Below the pieces are notes generated by a model that did not search any database, was not told where the DNA came from, and worked only from the letters and a program-made list of their open reading frames with translations. Position numbers and translations under genes: made by a program. From Neoscytalidium dimidiatum (Eukaryota; Ascomycota; Dothideomycetes; Botryosphaeriales; Botryosphaeriaceae), in contig CM074696.1 of assembly GCA_037367355.1 (NCBI GenBank), positions 4,699,365 to 4,763,364 of the forward strand: a stretch of DNA of 64,000 bases. Direction: 5' to 3'. Below, piece after piece: positions 35,637 to 45,761 of the stretch. The first letter of the stretch is position 1. Every line of letters begins with the position of its first letter.

Positions 35637-36420
35637 CAGAAATAGCGTTAAATATACGATATTATCGAAGGAATTATTATTAAAACGGACCTTACAGTAA
35701 AGATTAACCGTCTTTAACCTTTATTTCTTTTTTACTTTCTTAAATTTATTTACTAATAATAAAGTCTTAAATTTATCTTTATTTTTAATAGCTTATAAAG
35801 TTTATAAAGTTTATTAAAACTCTTATATAATAGATTAAAAAATATATTAACTAATATTCCTATTATAAAAGACTAATTTTTATTTAATATATATTAGGTG
35901 ATAATTCCTTCTCGTCTTTCTCCGGACTTAGAGATGGAGGGCTTATAGACCTGAGATTCTTAAGGTCCTAATAACTTCGAGGGATCCCTCTCCAGTCTTT
36001 CTAGTCTATACGCTTCTCGTCATAATTATTTCTTTAACCTTTCCACCACCATTTCTCGTCCTATCGTAGCTCTGCTGGGAAGAATTCCTTGACCAAAGGC
36101 TTAATAATATCAAACTTTGATTATTACCAGCTATTTCGTCTTGCTCTAGTTTCACCTCGAGGTCCATTAAGATGTCCGTTACTTTGTTCCCGTAGATGAC
36201 CTCTTGGCACAGTAGCGGGATATCTTGACCCTCCGGTTAAATTCTCAGGCTTGCAACGAAGGCATTGTGAAACATTCTTGCAGCACCGATAATGAGCAGG
36301 TACTAGGTATTCGATTGCATTCCGGCCGCCAGAGTGAGTAGGACGAGCGATCTGAGGCTTAAGAGAGTACATCAAACTCGTGTTAACTAAAAGCCCAGAG
36401 GCAACCCGTTTAGCGTCTTA
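35637..36420. other. AT-rich, RIP-like island then transition
   Basis: 35640-35910 is strongly AT-rich (long TTTATT/AATAAT runs) with very few CA or TG steps, starting directly after the transporter stop codon. Composition returns to normal by about 36120. No element type can be recognised in what remains. Confidence 0.55.
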
Positions 36421-37116
36421 ATATGCGCCTCGCGCTCCTGCGGCCGTATGAAGAAACCCAACTGCTCCTACGGCCGCGGTGCACGTGGGAGTTTGGCCGT
36501 CGCGAGGTGCTCGAGGTCTATATCTATTCCGAGACTCCGCACGGTCATGATATCCTTTGTTGGAGCAAAAACTCGTATGCATCTGTATTCGTTGTCTGGC
36601 TTTGTTTGGAAGAGAGCGAAAGAGCTAAACTACCCAGCCGCGGCGCTAGCGCCGCGCTAAGCGTACCTGCCATAACATCCTTGGATCCGTTGCCGGAGGT
36701 GATGGTGATTGTTTTATTCGACACCTTTGCGGCTGGAAACTTCTCGGCTTTCCATTGCGGTAGCTAGCCCATTGCTGTTGTCAGAGCCGTGCCCAAGCTG
36801 GTGACCGTAAATGCTCCCCAGTCTCTATAGAGTGCGCACGGGATGACAGCAATTCCGAATTGAAGAACGATTACCACGATATAGATGGGCCGTATCAGGT
36901 TCATGGGCACGTGTGGTGACGGTTCGTATATCGCGACACGGAGTGCTCTCCCCATCTTGTTTTTCCTTTCAGCTTCTTCATCATGAATAACTTATTGTCT
37001 CTTATTAAGCGTCCTATAAGCCAGCTCTTATTGATGACTTTACAAGGATAGTCCGGTGCTGGCATAAGCCGTCCATCGCCAACAAGGTTGACTAATAAGA
37101 TGAAAGAGTAGAACAC
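36421..37116 (-). pseudogene. Fungal multi-pass membrane protein, relic split by a repeat
   Basis: On the minus strand successive frames read GDGRLMPAPDYPCKVIN (about 37,080-37,030), then NLIRPIYIVVIVLQFGIAVIPCALY and DWGAFTVTSLGTALTTAMG (36,900-36,765), LPQWKAEKFPAAK, TITSGNGSKDVM, and after the inserted repeat KDIMTVRSLGIDIDLEHLA. I recall this order of blocks (GRLMPAPDFPC, transmembrane pair, SLPQWxxEKW, TRGNGSxHVM, LDLEDLA) from a large uncharacterised membrane-protein family of filamentous fungi, but cannot name it. Frames change several times and the protein is interrupted at 36558-36670, so it is dead. Confidence 0.55.
36558..36684 (+). repeat. Short dispersed repeat, copy B, with flanking target duplication
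   Basis: Copy B of the element at 5052-5185. It interrupts the membrane-protein relic. CATGATATCCTT at 36546-36557 and CATAACATCCTT at 36671-36682 flank the insert and differ at two of twelve positions; both encode the same host residues on the minus strand (KDIM and KDVM). This is what a target-site duplication would leave. Copy A also carries a form of the right-hand motif, so the element boundary is uncertain by about 14 bp. Confidence 0.7.
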
Positions 37117-38019
37117 CCATCTAAAGCTAAAGTAGACTAGGGCTGGTCCAGCGCCGGATACCTGTAGCTGACCTGAAACCTTTTGCGGCTCAAATTTATA
37201 TGTACCGTCTTAGAGGACCGGGCGGAATTCAGAATGCGAGCGAGAATTTATCAAATCGCCAAACTAGCAATTCTCTCGTTGTGTGGTACCGATCGCTTCG
37301 CTTTAAGGAACTTCATTTGTCCATTTGACTGACGGATAGCTCCAATTCCCACCTCGTCGGACCCGGAAATACGCAGCACCCCTACGAGTGACGTTGATAG
37401 CATGGCTACGAGCGGCCGCCTGCTGTGCCGTCTCACCGCCGGACCCTCTTCTCAAACGAAAGGATAGAAAAAACAAGACCTTAGACCGATAAGCCTCGGC
37501 CCCCGAATACGATAGCACTAAAGCCATCCTTTCATACGGTCTACCTATTCGTAGCTAGCGGTGTCACAATGCGCTCCGCGTCTTAGTCACCCGTCGTTCC
37601 TCAGGGCCACTTGCGTACGGGAGTAGGTCCGAGGCACGAGAGCCGGCCAACAAGCGAAGTGCGTTGTAACGCCTTAGTTACGGTTACTGGTGCAAGTGTA
37701 GCGTATTAGCCTGTAGACCGGGTTTCGGATGAGCCTTGCAGTAGGCTGAGAGCGGTCCGTTGCCTCCTGCATGTGATAAGGCGCATATATTAGATACTCT
37801 ATGTAAAAATTAATGCCTTTCGGGTCATTTTTCATTGGAAAAGCTGTCAACGCTGATAGACGTTTTGTGCGTGTGTGTATCAAGGCAAAGTATTCAGTAA
37901 TGCTACGCATGTACAAACAACTTCAACGTTACCCCATTCCAGGGGGTTAATTGGCCGGAGTCCCGCTTTTTCGCCAGGTAGGGTGCCCTGGGGGTGTGGG
38001 GCGGCGTCTTCTTCGTCTA
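37117..38019. other. Intergenic, contains an Arg/Gly-rich open frame of unknown meaning
   Basis: A minus-strand frame at 37303-37527 reads RLRRGSGGETAQQAAARSHA and then FRVRRGGNWSYP. It is GC-rich against AT-rich surroundings and may be part of a repeated or structural-RNA-related sequence. I cannot identify it. Confidence 0.35.
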
Positions 38020-41000
38020 CTACTTAAGCGTGCTGCGCATTGCTTTGCTCTCAGCGTGGTCTTTCCCGACCAGCTTCTTAAGACCCTCTACTGCTTTCTT
38101 CAGTTGCGTCTTAGTATTGCCATGCTGACCTTGCTTTTTCAACGCCAACGCTCGGTTGTACCTATATGTAATGGTGTCTTGACAATGTTTGCCATATGCT
38201 TCGTAAACTTTTAAGATCTTCATCTTTATCCGCCATTTATAAAAACGCTAAATTCGATTGGACTATAAGCTAGAGAGGATGGGTTCGCTTCGGAGGCATT
38301 CGGTTTCTGTTCTTCAACTGCGTTTGGATCTCGTTGTACTGTTTTCTTACGTCTTCAAACTTCCCCATCTGTTGGTAAAAAAAAAGCCAAGTCGTTCCGG
38401 CTTTCCAAAGCACTGTCATCGCTAGTATTTCGCTTCCTTTCCTTAACAACTTCTTCTTGGAGCTGGACAGCGCGAGCAAGATCCTCGTTTTCGATATATG
38501 CGTTCGCCAGATTGCTCTTGATATCCATAATACCAAAGGAAGGATATTCCTTCAGGCTGCCTTCCATAGTGTCGTGAACGTATCTCAAGTGGTCGGCCAC
38601 TTCACTTATTATTCCCAAGCACCATTGGATTGAAGACAGCTGTAACTTACTCTTGAGGAAGTTAGGATGGGACTCCCCAAGAAGCTGCATGCGGGTGCAT
38701 AGTGCCAAGTCCTCGAATTCTTTGGCCGTTTCCCAATCTCCAATACGGGAATACGTTGCAGCTAACTCCTGCTGCATGGTCGCGATCTAAGGGTGAAGAT
38801 GGCCTAACCCCGATGACTTTTTGTCAAGAATGTCATGAAGGCTAACAACGATTTCATCCGGTATTTCCTCTGGGCGGTCTCTCTAAGTGAGACGATGTTC
38901 GAGTTGAGTGGTGAGAGCGTCCGTATAATCCTTACAAAACGAATTCTCGTAGAGCTTTACAACCTGTTCTAGTTGTTGGTGCGAAAGCTAAAGTATGTCC
39001 TTTAGATTATTCTGGAGTATGTTCCTTCGGCTTGGATTCTTAATTGTCTTAAGTTTAGATCTGTACTAGCAACCCAATCTTCTCGCTGCTACTCTACATG
39101 GTGTTGATGGAGGGGGGGTTACTAGGAGATTGCGCTTTCAAGGTACCGTCGACACTTGTTATCGGTCTGCGAGCTTCTGTCCACTTTCCCGCGTTGGAGT
39201 AAGTACCGGCAAGCCTGCTTCTGTTCAACAGATTGATCGGGTGGGCTCGTGTAAAGATCTCGTTACTCTTCTCCAGAACCCTTGTTTGGACTTCCTCGGC
39301 GGTAGTCGTCTCTCCGAGATCAGTCCAACGTGTTTACGCGAGGTATATCTTGACCAGCGTTTCCACAAACTCCAATGTGACGTAATACTCCGGGCCAAGT
39401 TGCTCCGCCACGGACTTAAGAGCGTTCTTGCATGCTGCCTCCGCTTCATTGACTCTCTCTTGGCGGAGGAGTATTTTGGCAGTGTTGCTACGTGACTTAA
39501 GCCCCAGAATTCCTGCATATATTTCGGCGAGGTTTTGTTCATTTAATGCAGATGCTTCATTGACCTGGTCCATTTCAGTCAGAGTCTCAATAAGACAAAA
39601 CCTGCTATCAAACAAGGCTTTAGTGACAGTCTCAATTTTGCGATGCTAACGAGCAATTAATCGCGATATTTCATTATTACTTTGTAGCCTCTCGTCGGAC
39701 AGAAGCCAAGACTTCAGGTTTAATATGGCTTCGCTAATCGTCTCCGGACCATGTCGAGGTTTGCTCTTGCTGGGGCACCCTTGCATCTCGAAGTTGCGCT
39801 GTAGTTCTTCTAGCCACTGCAAGTATTTGCTCTTTAGGCGTTTCAATAACATGGTCCACTCAGAAACCGTTGTATAAGCCATATTGTTAGCATCAGCATG
39901 TCTACCGAGGACATTCATGAGAGATACGACGGCATTTTGGTTGAAAAGTCTCGTGAACGGCTCTCCAATCGGGTGAGACTTTTACGGTCTTTTGTTGACA
40001 TCTGCGAGGCAATCTGCAGAGCTCTTATAGGCATTAGAATGGAGGCATTAAAGACTGCGATATCTGGCCATCGCTGAGGCAATATATAAATCAATGGTAG
40101 TCCAGGCCTCCGAGATCTCGTCCAGGATTTTTGTAGCTTCCTCGATCTTGCCCGAGCGAACCTAAGTCGTTGCAATTCTAATGTTGATCGTAGCACTTTT
40201 GAAGTCATAGTTCCGACCGTCGTGTTTTCGCTTGGCTTTTTTATACCAGTGCATGGCGGAACCGAGGTTCTAGGTTTCGCAGTAAATAGCTACGACTCGC
40301 TCCTCGTCGTCTGAACCTCTTTTATCTGTAGTTATGTCATGTATTCCGAATTCTATTGCACCGAGGGTCTTTAATGAAGCAGGTGTGGTTCCCGACGTGC
40401 TGGCCTTCGCCACGTCCTGACGGATGGTGGGTTCATCTTTCGCAGCTGACATTGCTAGAAGTGCTTGCGGTTTCTCTGTCTGGGGCAGTTCTGTGCCTTT
40501 CAAATCTGGTCTCGGTGGCCCTCTCGGTGAATTTGACGGATAATTCTCAGACCTGGGTTTCAACACGTTGGGAGATCTGCCAAGCTCTGTTGGAGCTGTT
40601 CTCGTTCTCCGAGGATGCTGCACTGGTGCTTGGCTCCGAAAAGACTGTTTGAGGGATTCAAGAATTTCCTCTCTCAATTTCTTTTCTCGCTCCAAGTCGG
40701 ACGGACTCTTCGCGATCAGCAGGTATTATCTAAGTATTATCCTTTCCCGCATGCAAAAAATCTCGACTTCCTGCTCTTCCTCTTCCACCCTCCATTTCTC
40801 CAGCTACGGAATGAGATCTCTGCCCGACGTCATTTGCGCTCGTTGCTGTTGCTAACAATATGCCACCTGTTTTTGACATGATATTTTTCGCCTGCTCCGC
40901 CACTCAGGTCATCTGCGAGCGCCACGGCCCGCTCGAAATGAGATCCCTGCTGCGCCTTGCCGCCACGCTCCATATAAAAATATGCGCTGTCAACTTGGTG

Positions 41001-41039
41001 GGGGCGCTTTTTTCCAGACTTATGAATTTGATAAAGCAA
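38020..41039 (-). pseudogene. Tetratricopeptide-repeat (kinesin light chain-like) protein, decayed
   Basis: Read on the minus strand from 41.0 kb downward, coding-like pieces follow one another in changing frames. First come a short head (40830-41039) and a Pro/Ser-rich segment (40270-40695). Then a helical part (39646-39918, KYLQWLEELQRNFEMQ) precedes TPR units: LNEQNLAEIYAGILGLKS and EAEAACKNALKSVAEQLGPEY (39334-39615), AKEFEDLALCTRMQLLGESHP and LARAVQLQEEVVKERK (38355-38777), KKQGQHGNTKTQLKKAVEGL (38020-38223). The 34-42 residue spacing and LGxxHP loops are those of TPR_10/TPR_12 repeats in fungal NACHT/TPR signalling proteins. Amber codons interrupt the frame, for example the complement of 38787-38789 directly after an HP where the family has a polar residue, often Gln. 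No complete protein is possible. Confidence 0.7.
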
Positions 41040-41831
41040 GGGGATCCATTCAGCCTTTTTTTTTGCAGCCTTGGGAGAGCTGATTCCTCCGGTCGAGTCT
41101 TGCAGCGATTCGCCTCAGCCGTGTGAAGCAAGCACACATCAGACCTAGGTAAGACGAAATACCAGGCAGTGGGGTAACCGGGTTCTAGGAAGTGCAACAG
41201 CATGCATCTCTACAATCAGCAAACATGGGAAGTTTTTTAATCTATTATATTAAACACGCCTCGTGTTGTTATACTGTGCATGGCGCTTGCTTACTTCACT
41301 ACACCTCGCCGCCATCTGCATTGGAGGAAAAGTGTCGCAACCTGGTTACACCGTATTCCATCGCAACGAATCACACTCCGAGAGTCGACAAGAATTAGAG
41401 TCACGAAGCAAAACACATTCCGCTTCCGGCATTGGCACGAACAGCGGTGCGGCGCCGGGGCAGTAGCGGCTCGGAAACCGACTGAGGCAGACGGATTGAT
41501 GAGCGACGAAGGTGATATCGCGAGGATGCGTCGGTGTGCTACGGCTCCCTACGTCGTCCCAGGACCGAACCGCGATCCTTTTGATGGGAGGAGAGAAACA
41601 ACGTCGGCGGAGGCGCGGACGTCGGCTGCTGGCCAAGCAGCTCGAGATGACAAGTGACCTCACTGCCCAATGGTTACAAAGGGGGCCCTGATTTGAGCCG
41701 TGGGGCTATGGAGAATCGATAGCTCCAGCTCGCCTGCTGTGTCAGTGCCCTTTTCCGGTCCGCAGAATCCCAGGGACCGGATATAGGCGGGTTAAAGGCC
41801 GAATGGGCCGGGATGGAGATGATGGGCGATT
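41040..41831. other. Intergenic region
   Basis: No supported gene between the TPR relic and the HNH gene. Frames at 41280-41657 (plus) and 41346-41663 (minus) are overlapping shadows. Confidence 0.5.
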
Positions 41832-43123
41832 TCATCCGGACGCGTAATCCAGTAGATGGGCCTCTCCGCCAGAGACCGGTTCGACTCTTCCGTCGCATTC
41901 GACTGGAGAATCGTAGTTGATCTCAGAGGCCTCGGTTTCATCCGAAGCGTCTTCAGTGAGCCAGCTGCTAGTAAAGAAAGAGCACGCCGAGGAAGTGCAT
42001 GTGGAAGTAATGGGAGACCTCCGCCGCGGTCGACCACGCTCGCGGCCCTCTGAATCGCATTGCGCTTCTGATGCCTTGCGCTTCTGGGGACTGATGCTGC
42101 GGGACTTTGCCCGGGACGGAGCGGCAGGTAGGAGCTGCTCCGGCTTAAAGGTTTTGACCACGAGCTGCCCATCCTCTACGACGCAGAGGGTGCGCGACGT
42201 CGGCGCAGACAAGTAGAACTTGACGTAAGAGAAGATGGCCCAGGCAAAACGAGCAAACAGGTACTCAACAGCAACGCCCGTCAGCGGCTGCAGGGCAACG
42301 TTGTGGTACATGCGAGCGAGCTCCGACGACGAGCCCGGAGCCAAGACGTGGGCCACGAGGCCTCCAGGCTTGGGGACGAAGACGATGCGGCGCTGGTCGA
42401 GGAAGGCATGGATGTCGCGACGGAGGAGCAGGGCGTTTTGCGGCACGTCGATGGCGGGGATGCCCGGGCGGTTGGCGCGGGCGAAGCAGAACATGGCATT
42501 GGCGTGGAACCACGACTCCTCGCTGCGCGGGACAAGGTGGGCGTGTTCGGTGCCTTCAACATGGTTTGTCAGGCGGCAGGAGACGTCGCGGGCGAGCAGA
42601 GCCTCGGTCAGGCTGCTTTGCCGTGGCATGGGCCGGTCGGGCGGCGTGGCGCTGACGAGAGGCGGATTCGTCCAGGCATCGGGCAGCTTGTCAGGGAAGA
42701 TCCAGTTGTGGAAGCCGAAGACCACGGGATATCGCTCTGCGGCCGAGTTAGCGCCCAGCAGCGCGAGAAGGCATCTGCCATACCGTCGACCTGGTCCGAC
42801 ACGCGGAAGTAGTACGATGTCCCGCGCAGGAGGCCGTCCTCTGGCGGCTCCACGCGCTGCTCGCCTGCTTGGTCCAGCGTAAAGAAACCGTGCCAGGCGT
42901 TGTTTGCGACAACGGCGCACGCGACGAGCGCGGTGTTATAGTCGAGCGCGGCATCGGAATGGTCCAGGGGCGGCAGCATGAGGATGATGTTGCTTCTGTC
43001 GCCGTAGGCGGGGTGGCGGAAGACAACGTCGCGCGTCTGGTCGGGCGCTGGCGGGATGGAGGTCGCGCCATCAGCGGGGTCGGGCGCGGGAAAGGGCGAG
43101 CGCCGTTGGACGTGCGGCGGCAT
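41832..43123 (-). CDS. HNH-endonuclease-domain protein (HNH_2 type), 414 aa
   Basis: Exon 1 is 43123-42784 and exon 2 is 42736-41832. The 47 nt intron has a GTATGG donor, a GCTAAC branch site and a GCAG acceptor; phase is kept. The N-terminal 115 residues (MPPHVQRRSPFPAP, DVVFRHPAYGDRSNIIL) precede the nuclease fold: CRLTNHVEGTEHAHLVPRSE, WFHANAMFCF, then NALLLRRDIHAFLDQ and FVPKPGG. His of AHLVP, Asn of NALLL and His of RDIH are the expected HNH triad. The last 100 residues are basic (SPQKRKA, GRERGRPRRRS), then acidic. Such HNH proteins are common in filamentous fungi and their biology is unknown. Nothing ties it to the PKS except position. A long open frame on the opposite strand is a GC-rich shadow. 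Confidence 0.85.
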
Positions 43124-43838
43124 CGAGGCAAAGGGCGGCGTTGCGGGCGCTGCGCGGATCGGCAGGTGCTGGCGGTGTTGGCGGTCGAGAAGGTGGAGGA
43201 GGTGGAGGAGGCGGAGGCGGACGAGGTGGTGTCTCGCGGCCCGTTACCGTAGCAACAAGCGGAAAACGACGCGTCGCCCGCCAACGCGACTCCAACTAAA
43301 AAAGTCAAAATTAACTCTGAGAGCGAGCGCGTTGACCCGCGCGTGCACGAGGGCCAGCCTTTTGAACGGCCCGGGCGCCGAGGCTCCTTCCAACGGACCC
43401 GGGTTCCGGCAGGCCGCTCGTGTACCCTGTGGTTCTGCTCTCGGCCCTGCAGTCAGAGTTTCTGCGTCGTAAGCCGTCACTGCACAGATATCGAGCTAAC
43501 ATCACATCAGCCATCTTTTGCTGAAGGCTAGGAGAAAGTATTCCGCCTTCTCTCCATTCTCTACAGGTATGATGTGATCGAATGGTTTAATACGAGAGAT
43601 TGCGGCGGCGCGTCCAACAGCTCTAGTTACGGAATCGAGGTTCTCTAACCGTCGGCGCTCCCTATAGTACTCAAGCCAATGCGCGCGTAAGGCTGTATTG
43701 TAAGCCTACACAGTACCTAATCTGACGTTCTAATACATCAAAGCAATACTTCAAAGGGGCGATTCGCTAGGATCAGAATGAAGTACAGTGACAGAAGAGA
43801 GACAGTGCAGGAAGGCCGTAATACCAGCGCCGCGGCTA
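43124..43838. other. Intergenic region
   Basis: Promoter side of the HNH gene and 3' flank of the acyltransferase. Frames around 43244-43500 are shadows without domain content. Confidence 0.5.
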
Positions 43839-45230
43839 CTAGCTGCACAGAAAATAGCAGTATTTGCCGAACTCGCCATCTCTTTTCAAGAGTTCAGTTT
43901 CCGCACGAGGCAAGGCTGTGACAATCTCTATCCCGCCCTCCGTGCGGCGCGGCAGGATCATGCAGCCGACGAACGAAGCGTGACAGCCCACGCTGATGCG
44001 GAAGCAATCGGCAGCTCCGGCGCGGCCGAAGTCCAAGCCGCAGAAAGGGAGGTTCAGCAGCGAGGTCAACATGATGGCGGTCGGCTCCGGGCTCGCGATC
44101 AGCCTCTCCACGCGGGCGCCGTCGGGGATCGACGCGGCCAGCGCGAACGCCTCGTGCAGCCTGGGCCGCGTCGCCGCCGCCGCCATCTCCCGGCGGACGA
44201 GCGACGCGATGCGGCCGAGCGACGTGGCCGGCGCCACGAGCTCGTCGGCCGGCATGCGCGCCGCAGGCCAGAACACCAGGTTGCCGAGGTAGTCGCCCGG
44301 GAGGTCGGCCGCGAAGGTCGGCCTGGCGTCCAGGGTGCAGCGGACGAGGGCGTCGCCTCGCGGACGGGCAGCCGCGTGCGCGACGCGCGCCCTCGTGACG
44401 CATCGCCACACCAGGGAGACGAGGGCGTCGGTGACGGACAGGCCGTGGGCCCGCCCTCCCGCGACAGCCTCGTCGCGGAGCCTGGCGACGGCCGAGACGG
44501 GCACGTAGAAAATCGAGGGCTGCACCGGCGCTGGGCTTGTTGTGCGACTGCGCTCCTGCCGGCTCAATCCCAGCAGGTTCCACGCCGACTCCTCCTCGTC
44601 CTCCTCGTCCTCCTCCTCCGCCGCGCACGTGTGGCGGCCGCCTGCTTCCCACAGCCGCTGAAGGATGCTCCGGTCGTCGCTGCCCGCGGCGAGCGGCAGG
44701 GCGGCTCCGTCCAGGCAGTTCTGGGCCCACGTGCGCATGACGGTCCCCCAGCCCGTGCCGTCGAAGACCGAGTGGTCGAAGCCCACGGTGAGCACGTAGC
44801 CGCCCTCGACGAAGTTGGCCTGCGCCATGAAGACTGGGCCCTGCCGCCGCGGGTCGTCGACGCGGCGGTACCCCGAGAGCAGCAGCCGCTCGTTGTTGAA
44901 ATACCGCTGCGGCACGCCGGCATCCACGAGCTGGACGTATCCCGGGAGCCTGCCTGCCAGGTCCGCGAAGCCGAGGGTGGTGTTGCGCGTCGACGCTTCC
45001 GGCTGCCGCGGGACCGCGACCTCCAGCCGGCCGTCCGCCTCGCCCTTCACCACGACGCCACCCAGGATGGGCATCTGCCGGACCGTCTTGTCGAGGCCGT
45101 CCTGGAGAAGCCGGTGGACGGTGGCAGGCGTCTCCGACGCGGCGAGCGGGACGAGAAAATTCCCGATGGTGAAGACGGGGGCGATGGTGTTGTCTAGCGC
45201 ACTCAGCGCGATCCTCCTCGGTTCGGCCAT
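43839..45230 (-). CDS. BAHD/trichothecene-type O-acyltransferase, 463 aa, intronless
   Basis: A single open frame from ATG (complement 45228-45230) to the stop at 43839. The catalytic HxxxDG motif is present as HSVFDG (about residue 152, within VLTVGFDHSVFDGTGWG). The second family signature near the C-terminus reads LDFGRAG, where plant BAHD enzymes have DFGWG. Between them is the channel region LGNLVFWPAARMPADEL. A Glu/Asp-rich loop (EEEDEEDEEES) sits at about residues 204-214. The length fits fungal members that acylate a hydroxyl group with acetyl- or longer acyl-CoA. It is divergent from the PKS, with 531 bp between the start codons, so tailoring of the polyketide is likely. No signal peptide; cytosolic. 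Confidence 0.88.
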   Translation of the reverse strand: MAEPRRIALSALDNTIAPVFTIGNFLVPLAASETPATVHRLLQDGLDKTVRQMPILGGVVVKGEADGRLEVAVPRQPEASTRNTTLGFADLAGRLPGYVQLVDAGVPQRYFNNERLLLSGYRRVDDPRRQGPVFMAQANFVEGGYVLTVGFDHSVFDGTGWGTVMRTWAQNCLDGAALPLAAGSDDRSILQRLWEAGGRHTCAAEEEDEEDEEESAWNLLGLSRQERSRTTSPAPVQPSIFYVPVSAVARLRDEAVAGGRAHGLSVTDALVSLVWRCVTRARVAHAAARPRGDALVRCTLDARPTFAADLPGDYLGNLVFWPAARMPADELVAPATSLGRIASLVRREMAAAATRPRLHEAFALAASIPDGARVERLIASPEPTAIMLTSLLNLPFCGLDFGRAGAADCFRISVGCHASFVGCMILPRRTEGGIEIVTALPRAETELLKRDGEFGKYCYFLCS

Positions 45231-45235
45231 GTCGG

Positions 45236-45251
45236 TGGGGGGGGGGGGGGG
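45236..45251. repeat. Poly-G/poly-C run of about 16 in the acyltransferase 5' leader
   Basis: An uninterrupted G run on the plus strand starts 6 bp before the acyltransferase start codon, so the mRNA leader would carry a C run just upstream of its ATG. Run length may be imprecise in the assembly. Confidence 0.8.
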
Positions 45252-45674
45252 AAGGGAGGGCTCCGGCAGGGTTTTCGCGATGCACTCCGGCTGCGTCGGG
45301 GGAGTGGTTGGGCTGCTGGTTCTTAAGCCTGACCGCGGCGCCGCCTCAGCTGCCCAGCTTTTTCGCGTGCGATTATTTCCAAATAGGGTTTCCGGCGCCC
45401 CGAAGTAGCCCAGATGTATGTGTATATATACATATATATTATACTAATTAGGGTCTAGTCGTGATGGTAATACGAACGTTGGCCATTGCTTTACGCCACG
45501 CATCTGTTTGAACTCATGGATTGTCCCTCACACTAACCGACACACCGCGCTAAGCCTCCTTTGTACACTATTTTCCATGTTAGTCTATTTACCGAACGCT
45601 TTCGACTTCAAACAGCATCGAGGGCCTGACTCGTGACGCACCAACGGCCATGCGTCCGCTTATGGACGGCCTGG

Positions 45675-45685
45675 TATATATATAA
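45675..45685 (+). promoter_or_regulatory. TATA box of the polyketide synthase gene
   Basis: TATATATATAA ends 77 bp upstream of the PKS start codon. A separate AT repeat at 45418-45441 lies midway to the acyltransferase. Confidence 0.55.
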
Positions 45686-45761
45686 TCAGCATACGCGTTA
45701 GGCTGCTCGGGGGGCCGTCCTCAAGCAGCGCAGCCGTCTCACCACTCGTCCACTCGCCACG

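Noticed and set aside
37303..37527. Possible small Arg/Gly-rich protein gene on the minus strand
   Set aside because: No start context, family or exon support; listed only as an unexplained open frame.
42235..42882. 215-codon plus-strand open frame opposite the HNH gene
   Set aside because: Antisense shadow; the minus strand carries the HNH motifs and a proper intron.
43788..45197. 469-codon plus-strand open frame opposite the acyltransferase
   Set aside because: It is the antisense of a GC-rich gene with clear HxxxDG and DFG motifs; its Arg/Ala/Gly-rich product has no domain.
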